DNA of 46,257 nt from Candidatus Thorarchaeota archaeon (lineage in GTDB: Archaea > Asgardarchaeota > Thorarchaeia > Thorarchaeales > Thorarchaeaceae), in the NCBI GenBank assembly GCA_018238375.1, contig JABCTJ010000064.1, forward strand, positions 1 to 46,257, in the 5' to 3' direction. The notes beneath the pieces are model-generated. The model was not told the DNA's origin. It worked only from the letters and a program-made list of their open reading frames with translations, and did no database searches. Below are positions 18,732 through 27,160 of this stretch, piece by piece; the stretch's first letter is position 1; each line of letters begins with the position of its first letter. The translations under genes were made by a program, and so were the position numbers.

Positions 18732-19634
18732 ATGGCGGTTCTTCTTGCCCTAGTAGTCACAGCACTCTGGGCGTCTTCTTGGGTTATCATCAAGTTTGGT
18801 CTGGAGGAGATACCCCCCATCACATTTGCTGGTCTTAGATACGGCCTAGCGGCCGCCATCCTGCTTGGACTAATTCTCGCGAATAAGGAATCACGCAGCG
18901 CTGCTATGAGACAGCACAGAAGATGGTGGGTTACAGTGGCAGGCTATGGAATCATCTTCGTTACTGTTACGCAGGGAACTCAGTTTATGGCTCTTAGTCT
19001 TCTCCCAGCAATTGCGGTGTCGTTGATTCTGAACCTTACTCCATTTGTTGTGCTCTTCCTCTCGGTCGGCCTACTTAGGGAGCGGCCCTCACTAAATCAG
19101 ATTGGATTCATTCTGCTTGGGGTTGTTGGGATTATTGCCTACTTCTATCCCAAAGACCTAGGAGAAATGGCTCTCTTTGGTCTCCTTGTGACCGTAGTCG
19201 GATTGCTAGCCAACTCGCTTTCCGCAGTTATTGGCAGAGCAATCAATCGCAATAGAACAGCTCCAGCACTCGTTATAACTGGAACAAGTATGGCATTCGG
19301 TGCCGCGATTCTCTTGATTTGGGGTCTCTTAACCGAAGGAGTTCCAAACTTACCATTGATCTCTTGGATATACATCATCTGGCTGAGTGTTGTGAACACG
19401 GCTCTTGCGTTCACTCTTTGGAATAAGGCCATGCAGCATATCAGAGCGATTGACATGTCCTTGATTCAAAGCACAATGATGCCACAAATTATCATTCTCT
19501 CAGTCGTCTTCTTGGGAGAAATTCCCACTATTCTCGACTGGATTGCACTATCATTGATTGCAGTCAGTGTTTTATTCGTTCAAGTGAGTCAGGCTAGGAA
19601 AATTTCAAGCAATCAGACTGAAGGTAGTCAATAG
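18732..19634 (+). CDS. EamA/DMT-family transporter
   Basis: About 10 TM; ALWASSWVIIKFGLEEIPPITFAGLRY and second repeat; start at internal Met 18732. Confidence 0.85.
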   Translation: MAVLLALVVTALWASSWVIIKFGLEEIPPITFAGLRYGLAAAILLGLILANKESRSAAMRQHRRWWVTVAGYGIIFVTVTQGTQFMALSLLPAIAVSLILNLTPFVVLFLSVGLLRERPSLNQIGFILLGVVGIIAYFYPKDLGEMALFGLLVTVVGLLANSLSAVIGRAINRNRTAPALVITGTSMAFGAAILLIWGLLTEGVPNLPLISWIYIIWLSVVNTALAFTLWNKAMQHIRAIDMSLIQSTMMPQIIILSVVFLGEIPTILDWIALSLIAVSVLFVQVSQARKISSNQTEGSQ

Positions 19635-19733
19635 ACTAGTGGTAGTCACAGTTGGTGCACTCTGTTTCTCATGATGTCCAGCCCATCCATTGAGACCTCA
19701 ACTAGATTTCCATGCATGATTGCGTGTGTAAAA

Positions 19734-20144
19734 TTAAGACTTAGTGGTGGGATACCCGCTTTTTACCCACAAATCAAAGCCTCCTGTTAAGCTCTTAACA
19801 TCTTTGAAGCCCGCTTCGGTTAAAAGATCAACAGCAACCAAAGACATACCACCTCCCGGACAAATGGTTACTATTTCCTTTTCTTTAGATGAGTGAAGAT
19901 TCTCCAAATTGGATGTTAATTCCCCAATGGGGATTGACTTGGCATTTGGAATATGTCCTTCAGCTCCATTAAATTCTGGAGCAGATCGAATGTCTATTAT
20001 CAACGGAGGTAGATTAGAATTCATGCGCTCAAGTAAATGATCAACAGAAATTTCAGACGATTCAGATCTGTGTAACAGTAATTTCACAAACATTCTGACA
20101 GTGTATCTCCAATATTTTAGCATGTTTCTAAGATAGTAATTCAT
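19734..20144 (-). CDS. Rhodanese-domain protein
   Basis: IIDIRSAPEFNGAEGHIPNAKSIPIGEL...CPGGGMSLVAVDLLTEAGFKDVKSLTGGFDLW. Confidence 0.85.
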   Translation of the reverse strand: MNYYLRNMLKYWRYTVRMFVKLLLHRSESSEISVDHLLERMNSNLPPLIIDIRSAPEFNGAEGHIPNAKSIPIGELTSNLENLHSSKEKEIVTICPGGGMSLVAVDLLTEAGFKDVKSLTGGFDLWVKSGYPTTKS

Positions 20145-20521
20145 TACTAATACACCCTAATCGCGTAATATGATTAATTGCAATTGTGTTTAGATTTCTT
20201 ACTGGCATTGAATTTCTATGGAATTCTATATCTATCGCAATGTCAAGATTAAGAATCTTTTGCACATTTGGAATTATCATTTTCCAAGATTCATGATTTT
20301 CAATAATTAGAAATTTCTTTACATCAGAATGTCTGCTTGGTCCTAAGAGCATAGGTTGGAATATTCGAGCCATGGAACCTCCGGACATGACAGGGTTTCA
20401 TCATCTCATTGACCCGATAATCATATCCTCAATTTTCACTTATGACAAACTCAAAGATACGCCAATCAACTTAAAAAAAACGAAGACCATAACAAATTCA
20501 TAGGTCATCCAACAATACTGT

Positions 20522-20767
20522 GTGAATGAAATGGTAAAAGTTGACAAAACATTGGATGCTCGTGGATTAGCCTGTCCAAGACCTGTATTAGAAAGTAGGA
20601 AAGCTATCAAATCGCTTAAAATCAATCAGGTTCTTGAAATCATTACTAGTGATCCTGGAAGTGTGAGTGACATTCCTACTTGGGCTCGTGTCTCGGGCCA
20701 AGAACTCCTCTCTTCTGAAGAACGTGGACCAAACGAATTCTATTTCCTTGTTAAGAGGTTAAAATGA
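20522..20767 (+). CDS. TusA/SirA-family sulfur carrier protein
   Basis: LDARGLACPRPVLESRKAIK (CPxP). Confidence 0.9.
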   Translation: MNEMVKVDKTLDARGLACPRPVLESRKAIKSLKINQVLEIITSDPGSVSDIPTWARVSGQELLSSEERGPNEFYFLVKRLK

Positions 20768-20801
20768 TTCTCGCGCAGTCACGCTTCGTCGGTAGGTCAC
20801 A

Positions 20802-20825
20802 CCCCGCGCCCACGCCTCAGCGGGG
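20802..20825. terminator. Stem-loop CCCCGC(N12)GCGGGG just downstream of tusA-like gene
   Basis: Perfect 6-bp arms at 20802-20807 and 20820-20825; no T-tract, so a terminator role is uncertain. Confidence 0.35.
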
Positions 20826-20913
20826 ATTACGAACATTATGAATTGATTCTTCCCCCAGTCGAGCTTCAACTGGTTTCGTTCATTCCATGAAACGAGCGAA
20901 TTTCATTGCTCAT

Positions 20914-21186
20914 TCACATTGCCATTAAGATAGTCTTAGCAATGTCAGCGGCGCCGGCTCCTACTAGCGTGGCACCCACCTCATCCAAGAAGTCTTGAAT
21001 ATCAGCAGCTAGTGTGACCTCATCAAGCTCTTTCCCGGCAAGGAATTCTTCAAGAGCTATCAGTGTTTCTTCAGGATGAAGGAAGAAGTCTCCCTTAATG
21101 ACTATGGCACGAATCCGACCTTCTGAGGGTGTAAGCTTGATCTTCAGAAGCTTTCCACCTGGCACCTTGTATATGCTATCGCCCAT
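20914..21186 (-). CDS. Lipoate-protein ligase C-terminal (accessory) domain as separate protein
   Basis: YKVPGGKLLKIKLTPSEGRIRAIVIKGDFFLHPEETLIALEEFLAG. Confidence 0.8.
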   Translation of the reverse strand: MGDSIYKVPGGKLLKIKLTPSEGRIRAIVIKGDFFLHPEETLIALEEFLAGKELDEVTLAADIQDFLDEVGATLVGAGAADIAKTILMAM

Positions 21187-21192
21187 GATATT

Positions 21193-21963
21193 CTACCTCG
21201 AAAGGTTCCATTTGGTGGTTGAGTATTTCTCCTTCATCAGTCTCTGAGCATCAGACCATTCTTTCGCCATAAGAGCACCTGGAACAAGGTCGATTTTCAG
21301 CGCTTTTGAGAACCCGATTCTAAGTGCGTTCCCGAGCTCATCCACTTCTACATGCCTGTCCAAAACTTCCCTGATGGAAGTCACGCTCTTCTTCACGTCT
21401 TGAATCATTTTATCAGATATCTTCTCCTTGGGAACCTTCAGTATGGAGAACATCACTTCAACATCCAAGTCGAGCAAAGTCGTTCCGTGTTGCAGTACAC
21501 ACGAATTGCGTCGTGTCTGAGCATTACCAGAGATTTTCTTTCCACCAGTCACTACATCGTTTATCGGTCGAAACTTGGACTTTATTTTCAGATGCTTAAG
21601 GGCCTCAATGATTCCTCCGCAGATTATTTTGTAAGACTTCAGAATATCAGGCGGAGCCAAGCGATGGCCCTTAGGAACAATAAGACTGTAGGTCACTTCC
21701 CCGTCGAAATCGTGGTATACTGCTCCACCACCTGTGATCCTTCGGATGTAGTCGATTTTATTTAATCTGCAATATTTGAGGTCAACTTCATCTGTCATGC
21801 CCTGAAACGTTCCAATGGATACTGCAGAGGGTCTCCATCTATACAGGCGCAAGGTGGGAGGCGCCTCTCCTTCTTTCATGGCTAAGGTAATCGCTTCATC
21901 AATAGCCATGTTCTCGTAGGCATTGTAAACGCATAGATCTAGGAACCTAAACTCTTCCATCAC
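21193..21963 (-). CDS. lplA: Lipoate-protein ligase A catalytic domain
   Basis: RITGGGAVYHDFDGEVTYSLIVP...KISGNAQTRR...VLQHGTTLLD. Confidence 0.9.
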   Translation of the reverse strand: MMEEFRFLDLCVYNAYENMAIDEAITLAMKEGEAPPTLRLYRWRPSAVSIGTFQGMTDEVDLKYCRLNKIDYIRRITGGGAVYHDFDGEVTYSLIVPKGHRLAPPDILKSYKIICGGIIEALKHLKIKSKFRPINDVVTGGKKISGNAQTRRNSCVLQHGTTLLDLDVEVMFSILKVPKEKISDKMIQDVKKSVTSIREVLDRHVEVDELGNALRIGFSKALKIDLVPGALMAKEWSDAQRLMKEKYSTTKWNLSR

Positions 21964-22942
21964 GGCTCACGAATCCTGCCTCTGCGAGTGCTTTGTGTAC
22001 TTCATCCTCTGAGAGGGGTCTAGGGTAATTGTACATAGGTCCGCGAGGCCTTTCGTTGTAGTACGGTCGGTTGCAGCCACTGCAACCTGTTACTCTAAAC
22101 GCCTCGCCTGATGATAAGGTTTCCCTGAGCCACGCGACATCAGTTTTCAACTCAAGCTTGCCCTTCTCATCTGCGGAAACCACTTCACGGTTAACTAATT
22201 TGTTGGCAACAAGATATCTCAGGACCTGCAAACGTCTGTAGGACTCTAGAGCAGGCTGACTCATTTCTTCCAGTGCAGTGCCTCGAATTGCTGTAAACGC
22301 GAATAGTCCCACTGTTATCCCCATTTCATACATTTTGATGATGAAATCAGATGCCTCCGCTTCTGTTTCACCTAGACCAACAATAAGATGAGTGGTGACA
22401 TTTCCGGGACCGAATACTTCAAGCGCTTGCTGCATAGCTTCAAGATGGTGGTCCCATCGATATGGCCCTCTACGACCTGCACCTTTGATCTTTTCAAATA
22501 GCTCGGGAGTGCATGCATCCACAGCAATCCCAATCTTCTGCGCTCCAGCCTTTTGCAGACGCTTCATTTCTTCCAGATTTACTGGATGGATGCAAATGGA
22601 TACGGGTAGTTTTACTTTGGCCTTAACAAAAGCGAGTATCTCCTCAACGTCATCTACAACTGTTGGATAGTTCAAGCATTGAATACATACTCTTCTGAAG
22701 TTTAACCCTGGCTGCAGGTGATGAATGAAATCATCAAGCTTGTACTCAGGCCACCCAATCCTCGACAGCATATGAGGGGATGAACTACTATCCTGTGCTT
22801 GCGGGCAAAACGCGCAATTGGCGGAGCACTTGTTTTCGCTATGGGTCATAATGAAAGCAGTGGTGAAATTCGGGTCGTTTGCTCCTTTTTCAAGCCCCAC
22901 TTCTATTGCAGTACCCAATGAAAGGCGAACCAAATCGACCAA
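21947..22942 (-). CDS. Radical SAM protein, biotin-synthase-related; candidate archaeal lipoyl synthase component (LipS-type)
   Basis: KCSANCAFCPQA (CxxxCxxC); C-terminal GCSGCNRPYYNERPRGPMYNYPRPL; overlaps start of lplA. Confidence 0.75.
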   Translation of the reverse strand: MVDLVRLSLGTAIEVGLEKGANDPNFTTAFIMTHSENKCSANCAFCPQAQDSSSSPHMLSRIGWPEYKLDDFIHHLQPGLNFRRVCIQCLNYPTVVDDVEEILAFVKAKVKLPVSICIHPVNLEEMKRLQKAGAQKIGIAVDACTPELFEKIKGAGRRGPYRWDHHLEAMQQALEVFGPGNVTTHLIVGLGETEAEASDFIIKMYEMGITVGLFAFTAIRGTALEEMSQPALESYRRLQVLRYLVANKLVNREVVSADEKGKLELKTDVAWLRETLSSGEAFRVTGCSGCNRPYYNERPRGPMYNYPRPLSEDEVHKALAEAGFVSRDGRV

Positions 22943-22964
22943 AACAATCGTATATCAAGACCAT

Positions 22965-23933
22965 CTATTGCTCTTTAACGATGTCGTTTGGGCGTTTGAA
23001 GGAAAGGACACCCACGTCCCCCTCCACGAACTTTCCAGAGAATCCACCATACTGTTGAGGAATCATTATGACCGGAGGAGACCCCTTCACTGTTTGCTTT
23101 CTTGTAAATGCAAAACATGAAACTCCTCTGATGATTTCCCCTTCGAAAGATGGTCGGACCAGTTTTCCTCTCTTGAAGGGAAGGCGGCTATCCAAGTTTG
23201 CTACAGCGTATCCGATGTCAGTTCCCCAAGCGGTAACGGTGCTTTCTTCAATGGATTTGGCAAGACCTAGAATGCCTCCATGGCTGTAATGGGGGACTCC
23301 GGCATCCAGAATACCATATCTTCTGTCGCTCCCACAGTAGGCTGCATGCCCAACGAGGTCTCCGGAAATGGCTATGGGTGAGTCGTCTGTGGCTGCCATT
23401 ATGACATCATCAGTTACTCTTATGATCAAGCATTCGAGTTCAGAGCCGCTCTCCCGTTGTACCTGTTGCACGGAGGCCAATTCAACGTTCAGAGGATATG
23501 ACTTAGTAGACCTGTTGAAATCGTGAGCATTCATTATCTCTATGTGATAGTGAGGTCCAGTCCAGTAGTTGAAGTAGCGTGATCGAATGAGAGACCCCAA
23601 TCGTTGCCCAGCTTCAACTGTCGTTCCCTCATCGACTTCTGGGACACAATGCAAGATACGGACAATATCAGTGGACCCTTCTGGAACAATGGCTATGCCG
23701 AAGTCTGCTTCATCGGACGGGAAAATCCTCTCTTTGCCCATTCTCATCTTCTTAACGCGAATGATTTGACCTGCGATTGGAGAGTAGGCGGGACCGCCCC
23801 ATTCCTCGTGGCTCGGGTAAATGTCAATTGAAGCGCCTTGTTTGTGACCAACATACGGGCTGTTGAAATATGAAAAGTAGGCGTCAGCTGGAGCGAAGAG
23901 GTCAATCCCCGCAGCTGAGCCCACCCTTCGCAT
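22965..23933 (-). CDS. M23/duplicated-hybrid-motif-like protein
   Basis: HKQGASIDIYP...YSPIAGQIIRVKK...VEAGQRLGSLIRSRYFNYWTGPHYHIEI resembles M23 H..D/GxHxHxE layout. Confidence 0.6.
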   Translation of the reverse strand: MRRVGSAAGIDLFAPADAYFSYFNSPYVGHKQGASIDIYPSHEEWGGPAYSPIAGQIIRVKKMRMGKERIFPSDEADFGIAIVPEGSTDIVRILHCVPEVDEGTTVEAGQRLGSLIRSRYFNYWTGPHYHIEIMNAHDFNRSTKSYPLNVELASVQQVQRESGSELECLIIRVTDDVIMAATDDSPIAISGDLVGHAAYCGSDRRYGILDAGVPHYSHGGILGLAKSIEESTVTAWGTDIGYAVANLDSRLPFKRGKLVRPSFEGEIIRGVSCFAFTRKQTVKGSPPVIMIPQQYGGFSGKFVEGDVGVLSFKRPNDIVKEQ

Positions 23934-23936
23934 GCT

Positions 23937-25310
23937 CTATGCCTTCTTAGCAGCATTGTAGATTGGAACAAGTCGTGCTTTCCAGTCTTGGAGCCCCTTT
24001 GGAGAGTCAGGATACGCCGCATAAACGACTTTGACCTCCTCCATAATCTTACCAATCCTATTGATTCGCACGAGCAAGGGAACCTTTCCAACACCTGACA
24101 CCAGACGTTTGAACTTCTCTCCGGACCCCATTGACATCTTTCCGGTCGTGCTTGTGGTTAACAGGTCGCTTGCCTTTACTATCTGTTTCTTGAAGGCGAA
24201 ATTGATGTCTTCGTTTGTAATGTTCAGAAGGAACCACCTGAAGACGTCAAGAGACGCTTGCTTGATTCCATAGCTCTCCATGTACCTCGGGTTATACGGC
24301 CATAGAGCGTTGATTGAAGTGTCGTTCTGCTCGATCGCCTCGGAAGCAGTAATCCCTGCTTGCGCACCACCAAGCATAGATGAACCTATTCCACCTCCGT
24401 GAATTGGGTTGACCTGCGCTCCCGAATCGCCGACGAGCATGAAGTTGTCATCGACAAGCGTATCTATTGGACGACGCACCGGAGCGATTCCACCGCCTGA
24501 ATGAATTTCAACCAGCTTGGTCTTCATGAAATCCCAATTCTTCCGGACAAAGTTGTTGAATATATCCTGTGGCTTTTTGTGACCTGGAATCGTCATCAGT
24601 CCGCAACCAACATTGACCCTATTGGGACCTTGCGGGAAAACCCAGATGTACCCACCTAATGTTTGTTCTTGGTCCCAATATATGTCTAGGATGTCCGGGG
24701 TTTCAAAAGTATAATCGGGGGTTTCATAGATATCCCGAACAGCAACCATGAAGTCCTCCTTTGCGATTGTCCTTTCTACAGGCGAAGACTCAGGAAGCTG
24801 ACGACGAAGCATTCCAACGGCGCCGGTTGCATCCACAACAATCCTTGCGGTCAGTTCCTTGTCAGAGTCAGAACCCTCTTCCATGATCTTTACGCCAGAA
24901 ACCTTACCCCCATCAAACATCAATCGCTTGACTCGTGTCGAAGCCATGACGGTTGCGCCAGCGTCTTCTGCAATTGATAACATCCATTGCCCCAACTTTA
25001 ATCGGTTAAATGAGAATCCACTGGTTGTTGGTCCAGCCATTCTGAGTCTGTGTTCTCTATCTGGAGCGATAATGTCTATGCCAGCCACATCGTACTCGAC
25101 GATTCCTTTCGGCATCTTTGGGAGGCCCACAAGGTTATCCAACTCCTTGAGATGGTGAGAGCCGAGAGCGTCCCCGCATGTCTTGTAACCAATCATGTCC
25201 TTCTGTTTTCTATCGATGAGAAGAATAGAGTGGCTTTTCTTTCCCAGTGTGTATGCCATTGTTGCTCCGCCAGTACCGGCGCCCGCGATGATCACATCAT
25301 AATCTGTCAT
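23937..25310 (-). CDS. Geranylgeranyl reductase family FAD-dependent oxidoreductase (archaeal lipid reductase)
   Basis: DVIIAGAGTGGATMAYTL; KTCGDALG; VGDSGAQVNPIHGGGIGSSMLGG. Confidence 0.9.
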   Translation of the reverse strand: MTDYDVIIAGAGTGGATMAYTLGKKSHSILLIDRKQKDMIGYKTCGDALGSHHLKELDNLVGLPKMPKGIVEYDVAGIDIIAPDREHRLRMAGPTTSGFSFNRLKLGQWMLSIAEDAGATVMASTRVKRLMFDGGKVSGVKIMEEGSDSDKELTARIVVDATGAVGMLRRQLPESSPVERTIAKEDFMVAVRDIYETPDYTFETPDILDIYWDQEQTLGGYIWVFPQGPNRVNVGCGLMTIPGHKKPQDIFNNFVRKNWDFMKTKLVEIHSGGGIAPVRRPIDTLVDDNFMLVGDSGAQVNPIHGGGIGSSMLGGAQAGITASEAIEQNDTSINALWPYNPRYMESYGIKQASLDVFRWFLLNITNEDINFAFKKQIVKASDLLTTSTTGKMSMGSGEKFKRLVSGVGKVPLLVRINRIGKIMEEVKVVYAAYPDSPKGLQDWKARLVPIYNAAKKA

Positions 25311-25313
25311 TGG

Positions 25314-26048
25314 TCAAACCTCTTTGATAGTTTTCCAAGTTTGTTCGAGAAAGCTCTCGAGTTGTAATGAGATGAGAGGATTGTCGACCCACCCACAAAC
25401 AGATAGGTCTGGCATCGAAATTAGAGCTTCCTCACCATCGACAACCAAATTGATTGCCATTGTATCATCCCTAATATGTTGCTGGATATCGAACCCATGA
25501 GTGGTAGATTCGGTACCGAAGATTGCTCTGATGATAACTCTTCGTTCAGAAGCCAGTTGAAGGGCCTTGATAATAGAATCTCCAAGTTCTGTTAAGCTCG
25601 GAGCAGCAATCATTATCCGATTTTTTGAATTGCCCAGCATCCTTAGCATCTTTCCGTGGACTTCACTCATGCCACGTATCGTATAGACAAGTGCCGGCAC
25701 AGTCTGACTGGGTTCCCGTTCTCTCTGCAAATGCTTAAGGTCGGCAATCAATTGATTGACTTTTGTTGAGAGAAGATCCTTCAGGTGAGTAAGTGGAGCA
25801 AATCCATAGACTCTTGGTCGACCCCCACTGCTCACAACGATTCCCCTACCAACAAGCCCATCAAGTACAGCATAGAGATTTGCGTGATGAATACCTGTGA
25901 CTGGAGACAGTTCCGATACAGTTGCTGATTCCAATCTATTCAGTGCAATGATAACTTCTGCCTCATGTGCACCGAAGCCGAGGTTTCGAAGGATTTCACT
26001 AACATGCGAAACGGTGTTCTCTATGCTATGCTCACTTTGACGGCTCAT
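25314..26048 (-). CDS. TrmB-family transcriptional regulator
   Basis: LGFGAHEAEVIIALNRLESATVSELSPVTGIHHANLYAVLDGLVGRGIV; ATG at 26048 chosen over TTG at 26057. Confidence 0.85.
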   Translation of the reverse strand: MSRQSEHSIENTVSHVSEILRNLGFGAHEAEVIIALNRLESATVSELSPVTGIHHANLYAVLDGLVGRGIVVSSGGRPRVYGFAPLTHLKDLLSTKVNQLIADLKHLQREREPSQTVPALVYTIRGMSEVHGKMLRMLGNSKNRIMIAAPSLTELGDSIIKALQLASERRVIIRAIFGTESTTHGFDIQQHIRDDTMAINLVVDGEEALISMPDLSVCGWVDNPLISLQLESFLEQTWKTIKEV

Positions 26049-26075
26049 CTTAGTCAATTATATTATGTGCAATTG

Positions 26076-27017
26076 CTACTTATAATCCTTCTGACTAGCA
26101 AAGCCTGTGAGAAGCTCTTTGACCACGTCTCGGGCAGCAATGGCGGTTTGACCCGTAGTATCAACCATTGGGTTTAGCTCTACAATGTCTACGTACTTTA
26201 CCTTGCCAGTAGCAAAGCAAGATCTCAACAACTGCGCAAGCTCAACCATATTGAGTCCACCTGATTCAGGATGACTAACACCAGGTGCAACGCTGGGGCC
26301 CAGAACATCTAGATCGACTGAGATATAGATGGTGTCTACTTGCATTGCTATTTTGTTGATTGCTTTAGAGAAGGATTTTTGAGATTGAGGTAAGATTACT
26401 CCAATTTTAGCTAGTTCTGCCTTCTGTTCAGGGAGAGCTGCCCTAAGATCATGGGTTAACAAGTTAACCCTATCAATCAAGCCATCTGTGAGGATTCTCC
26501 TCAGTGTAGTTGCGTGCGAGTACGGATGACCAGAGTAGGTCGTATAGAAATCAGCATGAGCGTCGAGATAGACTAGTCCATAGGTCCCAAGTTTGCTACG
26601 ACTGAGACCCCTCAATAGGGGGTATGTGATGAAGTGATCACCACCCATGAATAACAAGTGACTATCATGCTCAGCTAGCTTAGCTGCTGCTTCAGTGATG
26701 TCGAGCATTGCTTGTTCAGGAAGCCTGAGCGAAACCTCGAGGTCTCCAATGTCCTCAAGATTAATCCGCTCTGATAGCGCCTTGTCATTATTGGCAGCTG
26801 GTTGACCAATACTTAGTGGATAGCTATGCGACCGTTCACTATCTGTAGCCTTTCGAATTGCATCGGGACCGAAGCGAGTCCCCGGCATATAGCTTGATGT
26901 CAGATCATACGGAATTCCGAGGACACCAACATCAGGGTCACCGGTCGCTGGCTGTGGAATTCCAAAGAAATCACGGGGCAAACGTAGGTATCCATTGAGT
27001 GAATCCTTAAGCGGCAT
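26076..27017 (-). CDS. speB: Agmatinase/arginase-family ureohydrolase
   Basis: GGDHFITYPLLRG; YLDAHADFYTTYSGHPYSHA; SVDLDVLGPSVAPGVSHPESGGL. Confidence 0.9.
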   Translation of the reverse strand: MPLKDSLNGYLRLPRDFFGIPQPATGDPDVGVLGIPYDLTSSYMPGTRFGPDAIRKATDSERSHSYPLSIGQPAANNDKALSERINLEDIGDLEVSLRLPEQAMLDITEAAAKLAEHDSHLLFMGGDHFITYPLLRGLSRSKLGTYGLVYLDAHADFYTTYSGHPYSHATTLRRILTDGLIDRVNLLTHDLRAALPEQKAELAKIGVILPQSQKSFSKAINKIAMQVDTIYISVDLDVLGPSVAPGVSHPESGGLNMVELAQLLRSCFATGKVKYVDIVELNPMVDTTGQTAIAARDVVKELLTGFASQKDYK

Positions 27018-27160
27018 CCGACATCACACTGGGTTTGTGACAGTCGTTCAAAGATAAAGCTGCTGAAGAATGAACTCCAAAGAGCAAAGCTTGTTATTGA
27101 GAGAAAAGAAAGGGGTTAACGACCCGCGACTAAAAACGCGTCGAGAGTCGTCAATCTATT

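Noticed and set aside
20128-20388. 86-aa - strand ORF upstream of rhodanese
   Set aside because: Not listed as a CDS: no recognisable motif and in AT-rich DNA; mentioned only as a possible coupled gene.
20770-20900. Possible tRNA/structured RNA after tusA
   Set aside because: Has a CCCCGC/GCGGGG hairpin but no T-arm GTTCRANNC or clover-leaf pairing.
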